DNA of 64,000 nucleotides, taken from Massilia sp. Root418 (GTDB lineage: Bacteria > Pseudomonadota > Gammaproteobacteria > Burkholderiales > Burkholderiaceae_D). The position numbers and the translations under genes were made by a program. This document shows, in pieces, positions 16,791-24,608 of the stretch. Position 1 is the first letter of the stretch; each line of letters starts with the position of its first letter. The stretch is taken from the NCBI RefSeq assembly GCF_001425265.1, contig NZ_LMEC01000020.1, forward strand, positions 830,707 through 894,706, read 5' to 3'. The notes under the pieces are model-generated. The model made no database searches. It was not told where the DNA came from and saw only the letters and a list, made by a program, of their open reading frames with translations.

Positions 16791-17723
16791 ATGGCCCGAG
16801 CCATCCTCTGCGCCCTGCTGGCCGCTGCAGCGCTGGCTGCGCCTGCCCGCGCCGAACGCCTGCTGGAGGAAGCCAGCATCCAGATCAAGGGCGAACCGCG
16901 CCGTTACTACCGCTTGCACGATACCGAAGCGCCGGCTTCGGGGACCGTCATCGTGTTGATCAGCGGTTCAGGCTGCAACGATTTCGGCGCGCGTTTCGCC
17001 AAGTATTTCGAAGCCTGCCCCAAGTCGCTGGACCTGTATTTCCTTGAAAAGCCGCATATCGGCAAAGGCGACAGCGGCGAACCCGGCACCTGCTCCGAAG
17101 CCTACAATCGTGCCGACACGCTGGGCCGGCGCGTGGCCGACACGCTGGAATTCATCGGCACCGAAGCGCGCCTGAAAGACCGTCCGCCACGCTCGCTGGC
17201 CCTGCTCGGTTTCTCGGAAGGCGGCCAGGTCGCCCCCATTGTCGCCTCGCGCAGCAGCAAAGTGGGCTGGCTTGCGGTGGCGGGCGCCGGCGGCATGAAG
17301 CAGGGCGAGGGCTTTCTGGTGTTTGCGGACCGGGGGGTTTATCCCTACGCCGACTTCACCAGGCCGCGCCTGGAAGCGGAGTTCGCGGCCATCGCCAGGG
17401 AACCGCATGCACTGGACAAGGAATTCTTCGGCCACCCGTACACCTACTGGAGCTCGCACCTGTTCCACGACCCGCTACCCGTCTACGCGCAGCTCGACAT
17501 CCCCATCGTGGTGGCCATGGGGGAGAAGGATGACAGTGAGCCCATCGAGGCGGGCCGCCTGCTGAAGGCTTACTTTGCGCAGCGTCCCGACAAGCGGTTC
17601 CAGTTCATCGAATACAAGAACGCCAACCACGGCCTGCAGGACGGCGGCAAGTCGAACGCAAAAATCTTCGTGGGCGGCCTGGCGCAGTGGTTCAAGGGCG
17701 ACCCGAAGGCGTTCGCCGACTAG
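16791..17723 (+). CDS. Exported alpha/beta-hydrolase
   Basis: A 310-residue protein with a signal peptide (AILCALLAAAALAAPARA) predicting export. The nucleophile elbow is GFSEGGQVAPIV near residue 143, and the oxyanion region is VLISGSGCNDFG. A C-terminal NHGLQDGG supplies the likely catalytic His, and GEKDDSEPIE the acid. It resembles dienelactone-hydrolase or prolyl-oligopeptidase-like esterases; the substrate is unknown. Its end overlaps the convergent gene by 4 bases. Confidence 0.82.
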   Translation: MARAILCALLAAAALAAPARAERLLEEASIQIKGEPRRYYRLHDTEAPASGTVIVLISGSGCNDFGARFAKYFEACPKSLDLYFLEKPHIGKGDSGEPGTCSEAYNRADTLGRRVADTLEFIGTEARLKDRPPRSLALLGFSEGGQVAPIVASRSSKVGWLAVAGAGGMKQGEGFLVFADRGVYPYADFTRPRLEAEFAAIAREPHALDKEFFGHPYTYWSSHLFHDPLPVYAQLDIPIVVAMGEKDDSEPIEAGRLLKAYFAQRPDKRFQFIEYKNANHGLQDGGKSNAKIFVGGLAQWFKGDPKAFAD

Positions 17724-18601
17724 GGCATCACCATGCGGGCCGCGTCCGCCGGCGGCAGGTAGCGCTGCACCATGCGCTGCACGCTGCCGTCCGTTTGCAT
17801 TTCCTTCATCAGCACGCCCCAGCGCCGGGCGTCGTCGGCACTGAAATGCTTTTTGCTGATCAGCAGATTGGCCGCCTCGCGCGACAGCGCAGGCGCCCAG
17901 TCCTCGATCCGCACCTGGTCTTCGCGCAGGTACTGGGAGTACACCAGCTGGGTGCCCAGCACCGCCTGGAAGCGCCCCGCCTTGAACATGGCGTACAGCT
18001 GCTCGGTGCTGTCGATTTCGTCGATCCGGGCGATGTTGCGCAGCTGCGCCACGAACGCGTCGAACGGCCGGCCGGGGAAGTGGCCGCGCGCCAGGCCCAG
18101 GCGCAAGTTGGGGCTGGCGATGAAGTCCGCCGGCGAGTGGATGTTGGGACCGACGTCCTTGCCCAGGATGATCATGTTCTTCATCCACAGGTAGGGAATC
18201 GCGTGCGCGAACACCTTGCGCTCGGCAGTGGCAATGGCGGACAAGGTCATGTCCACGCGGCCGGCCTGCATCTCTTGCCAGATGCGGCCGCGCATCATCA
18301 CCTTGTATTCGAAGCGGCATCCGCTGCGCGCCGCCAGCAACTCGGCCACGTCCTTGTCCAGCCCGGTGCCGGCGCGGTAGAAGCCGCCGAACTCGTACAG
18401 GCCGAACACGATGGGACGGGATGGGCAGGCCGGGCCGGCCTTGGCCTGGGATTGAGGTTGCGGCTGCGGCTGCGGCTGCGGTTGCGGCGAAGCTGCGGTG
18501 TTGGCGCAGACCGGCAGGCTGGAGCATAGGCCGGCACCAGCTAGCAAGACGCTAGCGGCCAGGCGGTGCGCAGCGGGGCGGCGGTGGCGGGGGGCAAACA
18601 T
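17720..18601 (-). CDS. Periplasmic amino-acid-type solute-binding protein
   Basis: A 293-residue protein of the SBP_bac_3 family. An N-terminal hydrophobic signal segment is followed by a Pro-Gln repeat (PQPQPQPQPQPQ, about residues 38-50) encoded by tandem GGCTGC-type hexamers. The binding domain shows GLYEFGGFYRAGTGLDKDV and GRVDMTLSAIATAERK motifs. No ABC permease or ATPase genes are adjacent, so it may be an orphan binding protein or a sensor. It lies 16 bases downstream of the EAL/HDOD gene on the same strand. Confidence 0.82.
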   Translation of the reverse strand: MFAPRHRRPAAHRLAASVLLAGAGLCSSLPVCANTAASPQPQPQPQPQPQSQAKAGPACPSRPIVFGLYEFGGFYRAGTGLDKDVAELLAARSGCRFEYKVMMRGRIWQEMQAGRVDMTLSAIATAERKVFAHAIPYLWMKNMIILGKDVGPNIHSPADFIASPNLRLGLARGHFPGRPFDAFVAQLRNIARIDEIDSTEQLYAMFKAGRFQAVLGTQLVYSQYLREDQVRIEDWAPALSREAANLLISKKHFSADDARRWGVLMKEMQTDGSVQRMVQRYLPPADAARMVMP

Positions 18602-18616
18602 GGCTTCGCCGCAGCG

Positions 18617-19897
18617 TCAGTGCACGCCGCTGGTGTAATCGTTCACCCAGTCGAAGGCGGCCACCTGGATGGCGTACAGCTCGGCCGGCGAGAGTTTCAT
18701 GTCCTGCAGCATACGGCCCAGCAAGGCCGGCTCGCCATCTTCTTCCAGCCGCTCAATGTGCTCCACCAGTTTCAGCATGCGGCCGTAGTCGCCATGCCGC
18801 GCCAGCAAGGCGCCGCGCACTTCATCCAGCACGTTGACGCTGTCGAGGATCTCGTCCATCTTCACCGAGAACAAGGTGTCCATCAGCGACATCACGCCCA
18901 CCGTGAAGCCGATGTCGGCGCTGGTGCGCTGGCCGGGACGCAGGCGCTCCACCATCAGTTCCAGCGTCTTGCCGCGCGTGGTGGCCATCTGCAGCAGGGG
19001 CGAGTCGAATTCGGGTTTCTGGCCGGTGCGCACGTACAGCAGGATCTGCAGCCAGCGCTGCAGCTGGCGCCGGCCCAGCACGATGAGTGCGTGGCCCACG
19101 GAATTGATGCGGAAGCGCGCGCCCACCGCCGGCGTGTTCACCAGCCGCAGCAGGTTGAGCGTGATCAGCGGATCGTGCTTCACGCTGCGCTCGATTTCGT
19201 GCTGCTCGGCGTCCGAACCGAGCAGGTTGAGCAGATGCAGGATGGACATCTGCGAAGGCGTGATCTTCTTGCCGCTCAGGATCACGGGGCGCGCGAAATA
19301 ATAGCCCTGGAAGTATTCGAAGCCGAGGTCCATGCATTGCTGGAATTCCTCCACCGTCTCAACCTTCTCGGCCAGCAGCTTCTGCCCGGACTTGCGCATG
19401 GAACCGGCCAGGGCGGTCAGCCGTTCGGGCTGCATCTGGTGGATGTCCACCTTGATCACGTCCATCATCGGCTGCAGCTTGCTCACGTCCTCGGACTTGG
19501 CGACCACGTCGTCCAGCGCGAAGCGGAAACCGGCTTGCTTGAGCTCGCGCACGCGCTCGATCACCTCGGGCGTGGCCGGCACGGTTTCCAGGATTTCGAG
19601 GATGACTTTGTCGTTCGGCAGGAAACGGATGAAGTCGCTCATCAGGCCGACCTTGTCGACATTGACGAAGGCCATCTGGTCGCCCACCACCTGCCCCATG
19701 CCCAGTTCGGAGGCGTGGGCGATGACGGTGGCGGTGGCGGCCGCGTCGTCGGTGACGTCGGCGTGGTCGGTGTCAGCGTTGCGGAACAGCAGTTCGTATG
19801 CGACCAGGCGCTGGCTGCGGTTGAGGATGGGCTGGCGCGCCAGGTAGAAATGGTTGGCAAGCGCTGGTGCGATCTGTAGCGGCGATGCAATGGTCAT
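18617..19897 (-). CDS. EAL/HDOD domain signalling protein (YuxH type)
   Basis: A 426-residue protein with an N-terminal EAL-like domain (residues 15-205) and a C-terminal HDOD domain (205-410). The EAL part has YELLFRN in place of the canonical EALLR and FALDDV in place of DDFG, but keeps IKVDI and AEKVET. Related proteins often lack c-di-GMP hydrolysis and act through interactions. The HDOD part has LLRLVNTPAVGARFRINSV and LGRRQLQRWLQILLY. Activity on c-di-GMP is unresolved from sequence. Confidence 0.85.
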   Translation of the reverse strand: MTIASPLQIAPALANHFYLARQPILNRSQRLVAYELLFRNADTDHADVTDDAAATATVIAHASELGMGQVVGDQMAFVNVDKVGLMSDFIRFLPNDKVILEILETVPATPEVIERVRELKQAGFRFALDDVVAKSEDVSKLQPMMDVIKVDIHQMQPERLTALAGSMRKSGQKLLAEKVETVEEFQQCMDLGFEYFQGYYFARPVILSGKKITPSQMSILHLLNLLGSDAEQHEIERSVKHDPLITLNLLRLVNTPAVGARFRINSVGHALIVLGRRQLQRWLQILLYVRTGQKPEFDSPLLQMATTRGKTLELMVERLRPGQRTSADIGFTVGVMSLMDTLFSVKMDEILDSVNVLDEVRGALLARHGDYGRMLKLVEHIERLEEDGEPALLGRMLQDMKLSPAELYAIQVAAFDWVNDYTSGVH

Positions 19898-19972
19898 GGG
19901 CTACCCCAATCTGCTTCGGTACTGTAAGACTATACCTATCGATACAGTCCTGCCAACATTTATTGTCGCGAA

Positions 19973-21166
19973 TTACGGGCGGCGCGGCTTGGTGTTGCGT
20001 GGCGTGCTCGTGCGCGGTCCGTCCGTGCCCAGCTTGGCTGCGGGTTTAGCGCCCGCAGGACGGCTGTAGCTGGCGCCGGGCGAGCCGGGGCGGCCCGTTG
20101 CAGCGCCGGGCGAACCGGGGCGCGACGAGGTGCGCAGGCTGCCGCGCGGGGCGGTCGGCGCGTTGTTGCCGCGCAGGCTGCCGCCGGGGCCGATGGCGCG
20201 CGGCGAGATCGGCGCGCGCAGGCCGCCGCGTGGATTGTTTTCCGCCTGCTGCAGCGACGCGGCGCGCGGCGCCGTGGCCGCGTTGCCGGACTCCAGCACG
20301 AAGCCGGCGCCCGCATCCTCGCCCAGCACTTCGACCAGGTAGGGCATCACTTCCTTCAGCGTGGCTTCCAAAGTGAAAGGCGGATTGACGATGAACATGC
20401 CGCTGCTGTGCAGGCCGCCGAAGCCGTCCGGCCCAGGGGTGCGGATGGTCAGCGTGACGTTCAGCCACTCGGTGCCCTTGATGTGCTTCATGCGCTCGGC
20501 GAAGTTGCGTGCCTCGATGCGCTGCAGGATGGGATACCAGACCGCATAGGTGCCGGCCGGGAAGCGCTTGGTGGCGTCGTTCAGCATCTCCACCACCTTG
20601 CGGTAGTCCTGCTTGTCCTCGTACGGCGGGTCGCACAGCACCACGGCGCGGCGCGACGGCGGCGGCAGCAGGCCTTTCAGTTCCTGGAAGCCGTCGCCGC
20701 GCGTCACCAGCACGCGCTTGCCGCGCACAGCGGAGCGGATGCCCTGCGCGGCCTTGTGCTCGTCGAGCTTGCGGAAATTGTCGGTCAGGATCTTCGAGTC
20801 AGCCGGGTGCAGCTCGTACAGGCGCAAACGGTCCTGCTCGCGCGCCACCTGCTCGGCGCAGTAAGGCGAGCCGGGGTAGTAGCGCATCTTGCCGCTGGGG
20901 TTCATGGACTTGATCAGCTCCACGTATTCGGCCAGCGCCGCCGGCATGTCCGTGCGCTCCCACAGCGGGCCGATACCGGTTTCGTACTCGGCATTCTTGG
21001 ACGCGAAATTGCCGTCCAGCGCATACACGCCCGCGCCGGCATGGGTGTCGATGTAGCTGTAGGCGGTGTCCTTCTGGTTCATATACTGAAGCAGCTGGAC
21101 CAGCACGAAATGCTTGAGCACATCGGCGTGGTTGCCGGCGTGGAAGGCGTGGCGGTAACTGAACAT
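19973..21166 (-). CDS. rlmJ: 23S rRNA (adenine2030-N6)-methyltransferase RlmJ with a long disordered tail
   Basis: A 397-residue protein. The first 285 residues match RlmJ: MFSYRHAFHAGNHADVLKH at the start, YIDTHAGAGVY for SAM binding, and VVLCDPPYEDKQDY with the DPPY catalytic motif near residue 172. RlmJ is usually about 280 residues. Here a tail of about 100 residues rich in Arg, Gly, Pro, Ser and Ala follows, with repeated GSLR, GSPGA and RPGSPG units. The tail is basic and probably disordered, perhaps an RNA-binding extension; that role is inferred. Confidence 0.92.
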   Translation of the reverse strand: MFSYRHAFHAGNHADVLKHFVLVQLLQYMNQKDTAYSYIDTHAGAGVYALDGNFASKNAEYETGIGPLWERTDMPAALAEYVELIKSMNPSGKMRYYPGSPYCAEQVAREQDRLRLYELHPADSKILTDNFRKLDEHKAAQGIRSAVRGKRVLVTRGDGFQELKGLLPPPSRRAVVLCDPPYEDKQDYRKVVEMLNDATKRFPAGTYAVWYPILQRIEARNFAERMKHIKGTEWLNVTLTIRTPGPDGFGGLHSSGMFIVNPPFTLEATLKEVMPYLVEVLGEDAGAGFVLESGNAATAPRAASLQQAENNPRGGLRAPISPRAIGPGGSLRGNNAPTAPRGSLRTSSRPGSPGAATGRPGSPGASYSRPAGAKPAAKLGTDGPRTSTPRNTKPRRP

Positions 21167-21235
21167 GGTGTGGGAATTTCCTTAAAGATGATGCTGCAAG
21201 GGTGCATTATACCTAAGGAGTCCCCGCTTCCCCTG

Positions 21236-22507
21236 CTACGCCACCTCCGGGGCCGGTTCGACGAACGGCACGCGCCCGGCGGCGCCGTGCGGCGCGGCGG
21301 TGGAACCTTGGGCCGGCAGGCCAGTCTGCGGGCTAAGCTGCGTGATGGCCTGCCTGACCGCGTCGACGTAGCGGGCGCCCAGCTCGCGCTGGTGCTTGGC
21401 GGCCGTGAAACCCCTGGCGGCTGCAGCGAATTCGGCCTCTTGCAGCTCGACAAAGGCCGGCATCTGGCGCCGGGCGTAGCCGTGGGACAGCTGGAACATG
21501 CCGTGGTTCAGTGCGTGGATGCCGGCCAGGGTGATGAACTGGAACTTGTAGCCCATGGCGCCCAACTCTTTCTGGAACTTGGCGATGGTGGCGTCGTCCA
21601 GGTTCTTCTTCCAGTTGAACGATGGCGAGCAGTTGTAGGCCAGCATCTTGCCGGGAAATTGCTCGTGCACGGCGTCGGCGAATTTCTTGGCGAAGACCAG
21701 GTCCGGCCTGCCCGTTTCGCACCAGACCAGGTCGGCGTACGGCGCGTAAGCAAGCGCGCGCGCGACGGCCTGTGCCAGGCCAGGCCGGACCATATGAAAG
21801 CCTTGTGCGGTGCGCTCGCCGGTGCAGAACGGCTGGTCCCTGCTGTCCACGTCGGAAGCCAGCAGGCTGGCCGATTCGGCGTCCGTGCGGGCGATCACCA
21901 GGGTGGGCGTGCCCATCACGTCGGCGGCCAGGCGGGCTGCGGCCAGCTTCTCCACCGCTTCGCGGGTCGGCACCAGCACCTTGCTGCCCGCCGAAGCCAG
22001 CTGGTCATCGAAATGTACGCCGGCCGCGCCTGCTTCTATCATGGACTTCATCAGTTCAAAGGCGTGCGCGCCGCCGAAACCGGCTTCGGCGGCGGCCACG
22101 ATGGGTGCAAAGCAGTCGATATCGTCCCTGCCTTCGGCCCACTGGATCCGGTCTGCGCGCTGGAAGGCGCTGTTAATGCGGCGCACCGTCATCGGCACCT
22201 GGCTCGCCGGGTGCAGCGGCTGGTCCGGGCATATTTCGCCGGCAACGTAGACCGCTTTCAGGCCGGCACACACCTGCTGCATGGCCTGGTCGCCGCCTAG
22301 CGCGCCGAGGGCGTTGACGAAAGGCTCGTTGTTGAGCAGATCCCACAGTTTGACGGCGCCGCGCTGGGCCAGGGTGTGGACGATTTGCAGCGAGCCACGC
22401 AGGCGGACCACGTCGTCCGCCATGTAGCTGCGGGTGACGCCCTTCCAGCGCGGATTGCTGTCCCAGTCATTTTGCAGTGTTGCCGCCTGCTGCGCGCGCG
22501 TTGCCAT
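21236..22507 (-). CDS. aceA: Isocitrate lyase homologue lacking catalytic loops (probable pseudoenzyme)
   Basis: A 423-residue protein clearly in the isocitrate lyase family: it has DADLVWCET-like YADLVWCET (258-265), NCSPSFNWKKNLDD (from 292) and ELGAMGYKFQFITLAG. Compared with family members recalled from beta-proteobacteria, three active-site segments are missing or changed. The KKCGH loop with the catalytic Cys is gone, leaving ASAGSKVL (171-178). The SGW glyoxylate-binding segment is deleted around residues 88-91. The metal-binding Asp of VADAEAG is Ala139. All changes are in frame. Cleavage of isocitrate seems unlikely; a regulatory or structural role is possible. A near-consensus promoter lies upstream. 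Confidence 0.85.
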   Translation of the reverse strand: MATRAQQAATLQNDWDSNPRWKGVTRSYMADDVVRLRGSLQIVHTLAQRGAVKLWDLLNNEPFVNALGALGGDQAMQQVCAGLKAVYVAGEICPDQPLHPASQVPMTVRRINSAFQRADRIQWAEGRDDIDCFAPIVAAAEAGFGGAHAFELMKSMIEAGAAGVHFDDQLASAGSKVLVPTREAVEKLAAARLAADVMGTPTLVIARTDAESASLLASDVDSRDQPFCTGERTAQGFHMVRPGLAQAVARALAYAPYADLVWCETGRPDLVFAKKFADAVHEQFPGKMLAYNCSPSFNWKKNLDDATIAKFQKELGAMGYKFQFITLAGIHALNHGMFQLSHGYARRQMPAFVELQEAEFAAAARGFTAAKHQRELGARYVDAVRQAITQLSPQTGLPAQGSTAAPHGAAGRVPFVEPAPEVA

Positions 22508-22517
22508 GATGCTCTCC

Positions 22518-22544
22518 TATCGTGTCGTCCTTAGACACATGATA
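22518..22544. promoter_or_regulatory. Inverted repeat beside the aceA-like ribosome-binding site
   Basis: TATCGTGTC and GACACATGATA form an imperfect inverted repeat around GTCCTTA. In the minus-strand transcript it ends directly at the GGAGAG ribosome-binding site before the start codon at 22507. It could be an operator or an RNA hairpin that affects translation. Confidence 0.45.
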
Positions 22545-22585
22545 GGGCGAATTGTTCAGTGCAGCACAGGTCTTCTATAAGATAG

Positions 22586-22614
22586 ATGATACGGAATTTA
22601 TGCTTGTATATCAA
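22586..22614 (-). promoter_or_regulatory. Sigma-70-like promoter of the aceA-like gene
   Basis: On the minus strand TTGATA (22609-22614) and TATCAT (22586-22591) are separated by exactly 17 bases, each one mismatch from consensus. The pair lies about 80 bases before the start codon at 22507, in an AT-rich region. Confidence 0.55.
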
Positions 22615-22957
22615 TGCGTTGCGACTCGTTTCTCATGATGCGGAAAGATATTCCTTCCCATGAAAGGCGAGAAATGACGCACAGCCGCATCACATCCCAC
22701 ATGGTGAAAATCTTTTCCCGCAGAGTGAAATAGTGTCGAAAAGGCAGTCGACTTTCCAAATTGAAAGGTTAGTTATCGTCTGAAAATACAATGAGACAAA
22801 GGGGGAGAGTCTGCTAATCTGAAGGTACTTCAAAAACCACAGCAGCCTGGCGCCGCGTGGCACCGGATGATGTCGACGCTGAGAGCGGTATCCGGTTGGC
22901 AAGGCGCGGGGCTAGGCCCGTTGCGCCGCTTGTCCGGAGAAGCGGCGAGGACGAATC

Positions 22958-22993
22958 GGCCGCACCGTTGCCTCGACGCGTGCGGCCTTTTTC
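22958..22993 (+). terminator. Intrinsic terminator read on the plus strand
   Basis: GGCCGCAC (22958-22965) pairs with GTGCGGCC (22980-22987) and is followed on the plus strand by TTTTTCTTT. No plus-strand gene lies upstream. It may protect against antisense transcription, end an unknown small RNA, or serve as a bidirectional end for the Rpn gene. Confidence 0.6.
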
Positions 22994-22994
22994 T

Positions 22995-23990
22995 TTACGG
23001 CTGGCCGAACAGCGCCTCCGGCGCGGCGCCGTCGAACAAGTCTTCCAGCCAGCGCTCCATGTCCCGCAGGCTGGAGGCTGCAATGCGCTGCTCCCAGTCC
23101 GGGGGGACGCCGCCAGTCCGCCTGGCAACCAGCCTCAGCAAGAGCGCGCGCACCGCCTGCGCCCGGCCTTCCTCCCGCCCCGCTTCCCTGCCTTCTGCCC
23201 TGCCCTCTTCCTTGCCTTCCTCGCGGCCATGCATCGCTTCATCGAGAATGCACTCTTCCCAGGAGCCGAACTGCTTGTCCTTCATGATGACTACCTCCGT
23301 TTCCGCCGACTTGATTGGTTCCAGCTTATGCCGCAAACAGCGCACAATCCAGCTCGACAGGCTGTCGCGCAACGGCTGGTTCGGCTCCGTACTTAACCAG
23401 GCGCCCAAAGCCCTGAGCAACTCCAGCGCGGCTTGCTTCGAACGGCAACGCCGCAGCCCGAACAATGCGGCAACCAGGTTACGCGCCGCGAGCGGACGCG
23501 AGGGCATGCGATGATGATCGATCAGCAGATACTGCTGCTCCGGCTGCAGCCAACCCAAGCCTTCGGGTGCAGGCAGCACCAGGCTGGAGAGTGAGTGACT
23601 TGCCGTCCAGGCGCGCCGCCCGCCGTACAGCACGATAGGCAACACGGGCGGCAGCCTGCCGCTGCGGCCGAGCTTGTGCCGCTTGACCAGATCCTGATAG
23701 AGCAGCCCGACGTAAACCTGCATCCGCAGCGCCATCCAGCGATCGCTGGCGGACTGGAACTCAAGCAGGAGATAGACGTAGATGCACTCGCCGCCGATGC
23801 GCAGCCGCCAGACCATGTCGTCATGGCGCTGGGCACCTGCACCGCCTACGTAGCTGGCATTGATGCGTTCGAAAGCGGAAACGTCCAGCTTTTCGGCCCA
23901 GGGATAAGGCAAGAAGGCGCACAACAGGTCGCGCATCATCTCGGGATGGGCGAACAGCTGTTTGTATCCGGAATCGAAGTCAGCGCGCAT
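22995..23990 (-). CDS. Rpn-family recombination-promoting nuclease / putative transposase
   Basis: A 331-residue protein of the Rpn/YhgA-like (PF04754) family. It begins DSGYKQLFAHPEMMRDLL and carries LLLEFQSASDRWMALRM, the PD-(D/E)xK-type core, then LPPVLPIVLYGG. A Lys/Glu/Gly-rich repeat (EEGKEEGRAEGREAGREEG, about residues 255-280) is typical of the family C-terminus. E. coli Rpn proteins are DNases that promote RecA-independent recombination. No terminal repeats are seen, so this is a stand-alone gene rather than an intact mobile element. Confidence 0.87.
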   Translation of the reverse strand: MRADFDSGYKQLFAHPEMMRDLLCAFLPYPWAEKLDVSAFERINASYVGGAGAQRHDDMVWRLRIGGECIYVYLLLEFQSASDRWMALRMQVYVGLLYQDLVKRHKLGRSGRLPPVLPIVLYGGRRAWTASHSLSSLVLPAPEGLGWLQPEQQYLLIDHHRMPSRPLAARNLVAALFGLRRCRSKQAALELLRALGAWLSTEPNQPLRDSLSSWIVRCLRHKLEPIKSAETEVVIMKDKQFGSWEECILDEAMHGREEGKEEGRAEGREAGREEGRAQAVRALLLRLVARRTGGVPPDWEQRIAASSLRDMERWLEDLFDGAAPEALFGQP

Positions 23991-24079
23991 GCGCAGAGTC
24001 TACGGCTGCCGCCCCTGCCGCAGGGGGGCGCCGTGGAGGGAGTTTGGGCGCGATCAAACGCGCCCGGGCGGCGACAGCG

Positions 24080-24574
24080 TCAGGCGAGCTGTTTTTTGGA
24101 TACGAGGATGCCGTCGGCGTCGGCGTAGATCCAGTCGCCGGGGCTGACCGCCACGCCACTGATGTGGATGCGTTCGTCGCGCGTGCCGGCGCCCAGGCGC
24201 GCACTCCTTTGCGGATGCGCGCCCAGCGCGCGCACGCCGACGGCGCAGGCGTTGATTTCGTCCACGTCACGGATGCAGCCGTGCACCACGATACCAGCCC
24301 AGCCGTTGTTCTGCGCCAGCACGCCAAGCTGGCCGCCCACCAGCGCACGGCGCAGGCTGCCGCCGCCGTCGACCACCAGCACATTGCCGTTGCCCTGCGT
24401 TTCCAGCGTGCTGCGCACCAGTGCATTGTCTTCGAAGACTTTGAGCGTGGTGGCGCGGCCGCTGAATTTCTTGTGCTGGCCGTAGTGCTGGTACACCGGC
24501 GGCAGCACCGCCAGTGTGCCGTCGTCCAGCAGTTCGGCGTTATCGTCGCACAGATCGGTGGTGGCAAAGTTCAT
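24080..24574 (-). CDS. RraA-fold protein (RNase E regulator or HMG/CHA-type aldolase)
   Basis: A 164-residue protein of the RraA family. It has VVDGGGSLRRALVGGQLGVL near residue 68 and IVVHGCIRDVDEI near 96. In E. coli RraA, which inhibits RNase E, the matching motif reads VRQVDD; here the Arg-Asp pair of class II 4-hydroxy-4-methyl-2-oxoglutarate aldolases is kept, so aldolase or oxaloacetate decarboxylase activity is plausible. It lies 34 bases downstream of the MFS gene's own 3' end direction, that is, after it is separated from the transporter by a short gap on the same strand. Confidence 0.85.
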   Translation of the reverse strand: MNFATTDLCDDNAELLDDGTLAVLPPVYQHYGQHKKFSGRATTLKVFEDNALVRSTLETQGNGNVLVVDGGGSLRRALVGGQLGVLAQNNGWAGIVVHGCIRDVDEINACAVGVRALGAHPQRSARLGAGTRDERIHISGVAVSPGDWIYADADGILVSKKQLA

Positions 24575-24608
24575 ATAGGCTCCGGCTTGGTTGTCAATGC
24601 TGACGATT

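Larger units (their letters stand above)
22508..22994. other. 487-base gene-free region between aceA-like and Rpn genes
   Basis: No supported protein gene lies here; a 70-codon frame at 22690-22902 has no recognisable features. The part up to about 22845 is unusually AT-rich for this chromosome. It holds an inverted repeat at 22518-22544 next to the aceA-like start, a promoter-like pair at 22586-22614 and, near the Rpn end, two hairpins (22925-22946 and 22958-22987), the second followed by a T-run on the plus strand. Confidence 0.7.

Noticed and set aside
18617..19897. The EAL domain of the EAL/HDOD protein as a fourth dead enzyme
   Set aside because: The key Glu, Asp-Asp, Lys and Glu positions appear partly conserved, so inactivity cannot be claimed from sequence alone.
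22690..22902. A 70-codon minus-strand frame in the aceA-Rpn gap
   Set aside because: No ribosome-binding site or family; composition follows the AT-rich local DNA.
22995..23990. An insertion sequence around the Rpn-family gene
   Set aside because: No terminal inverted repeats or target-site duplications were seen; Rpn genes are normally stand-alone.
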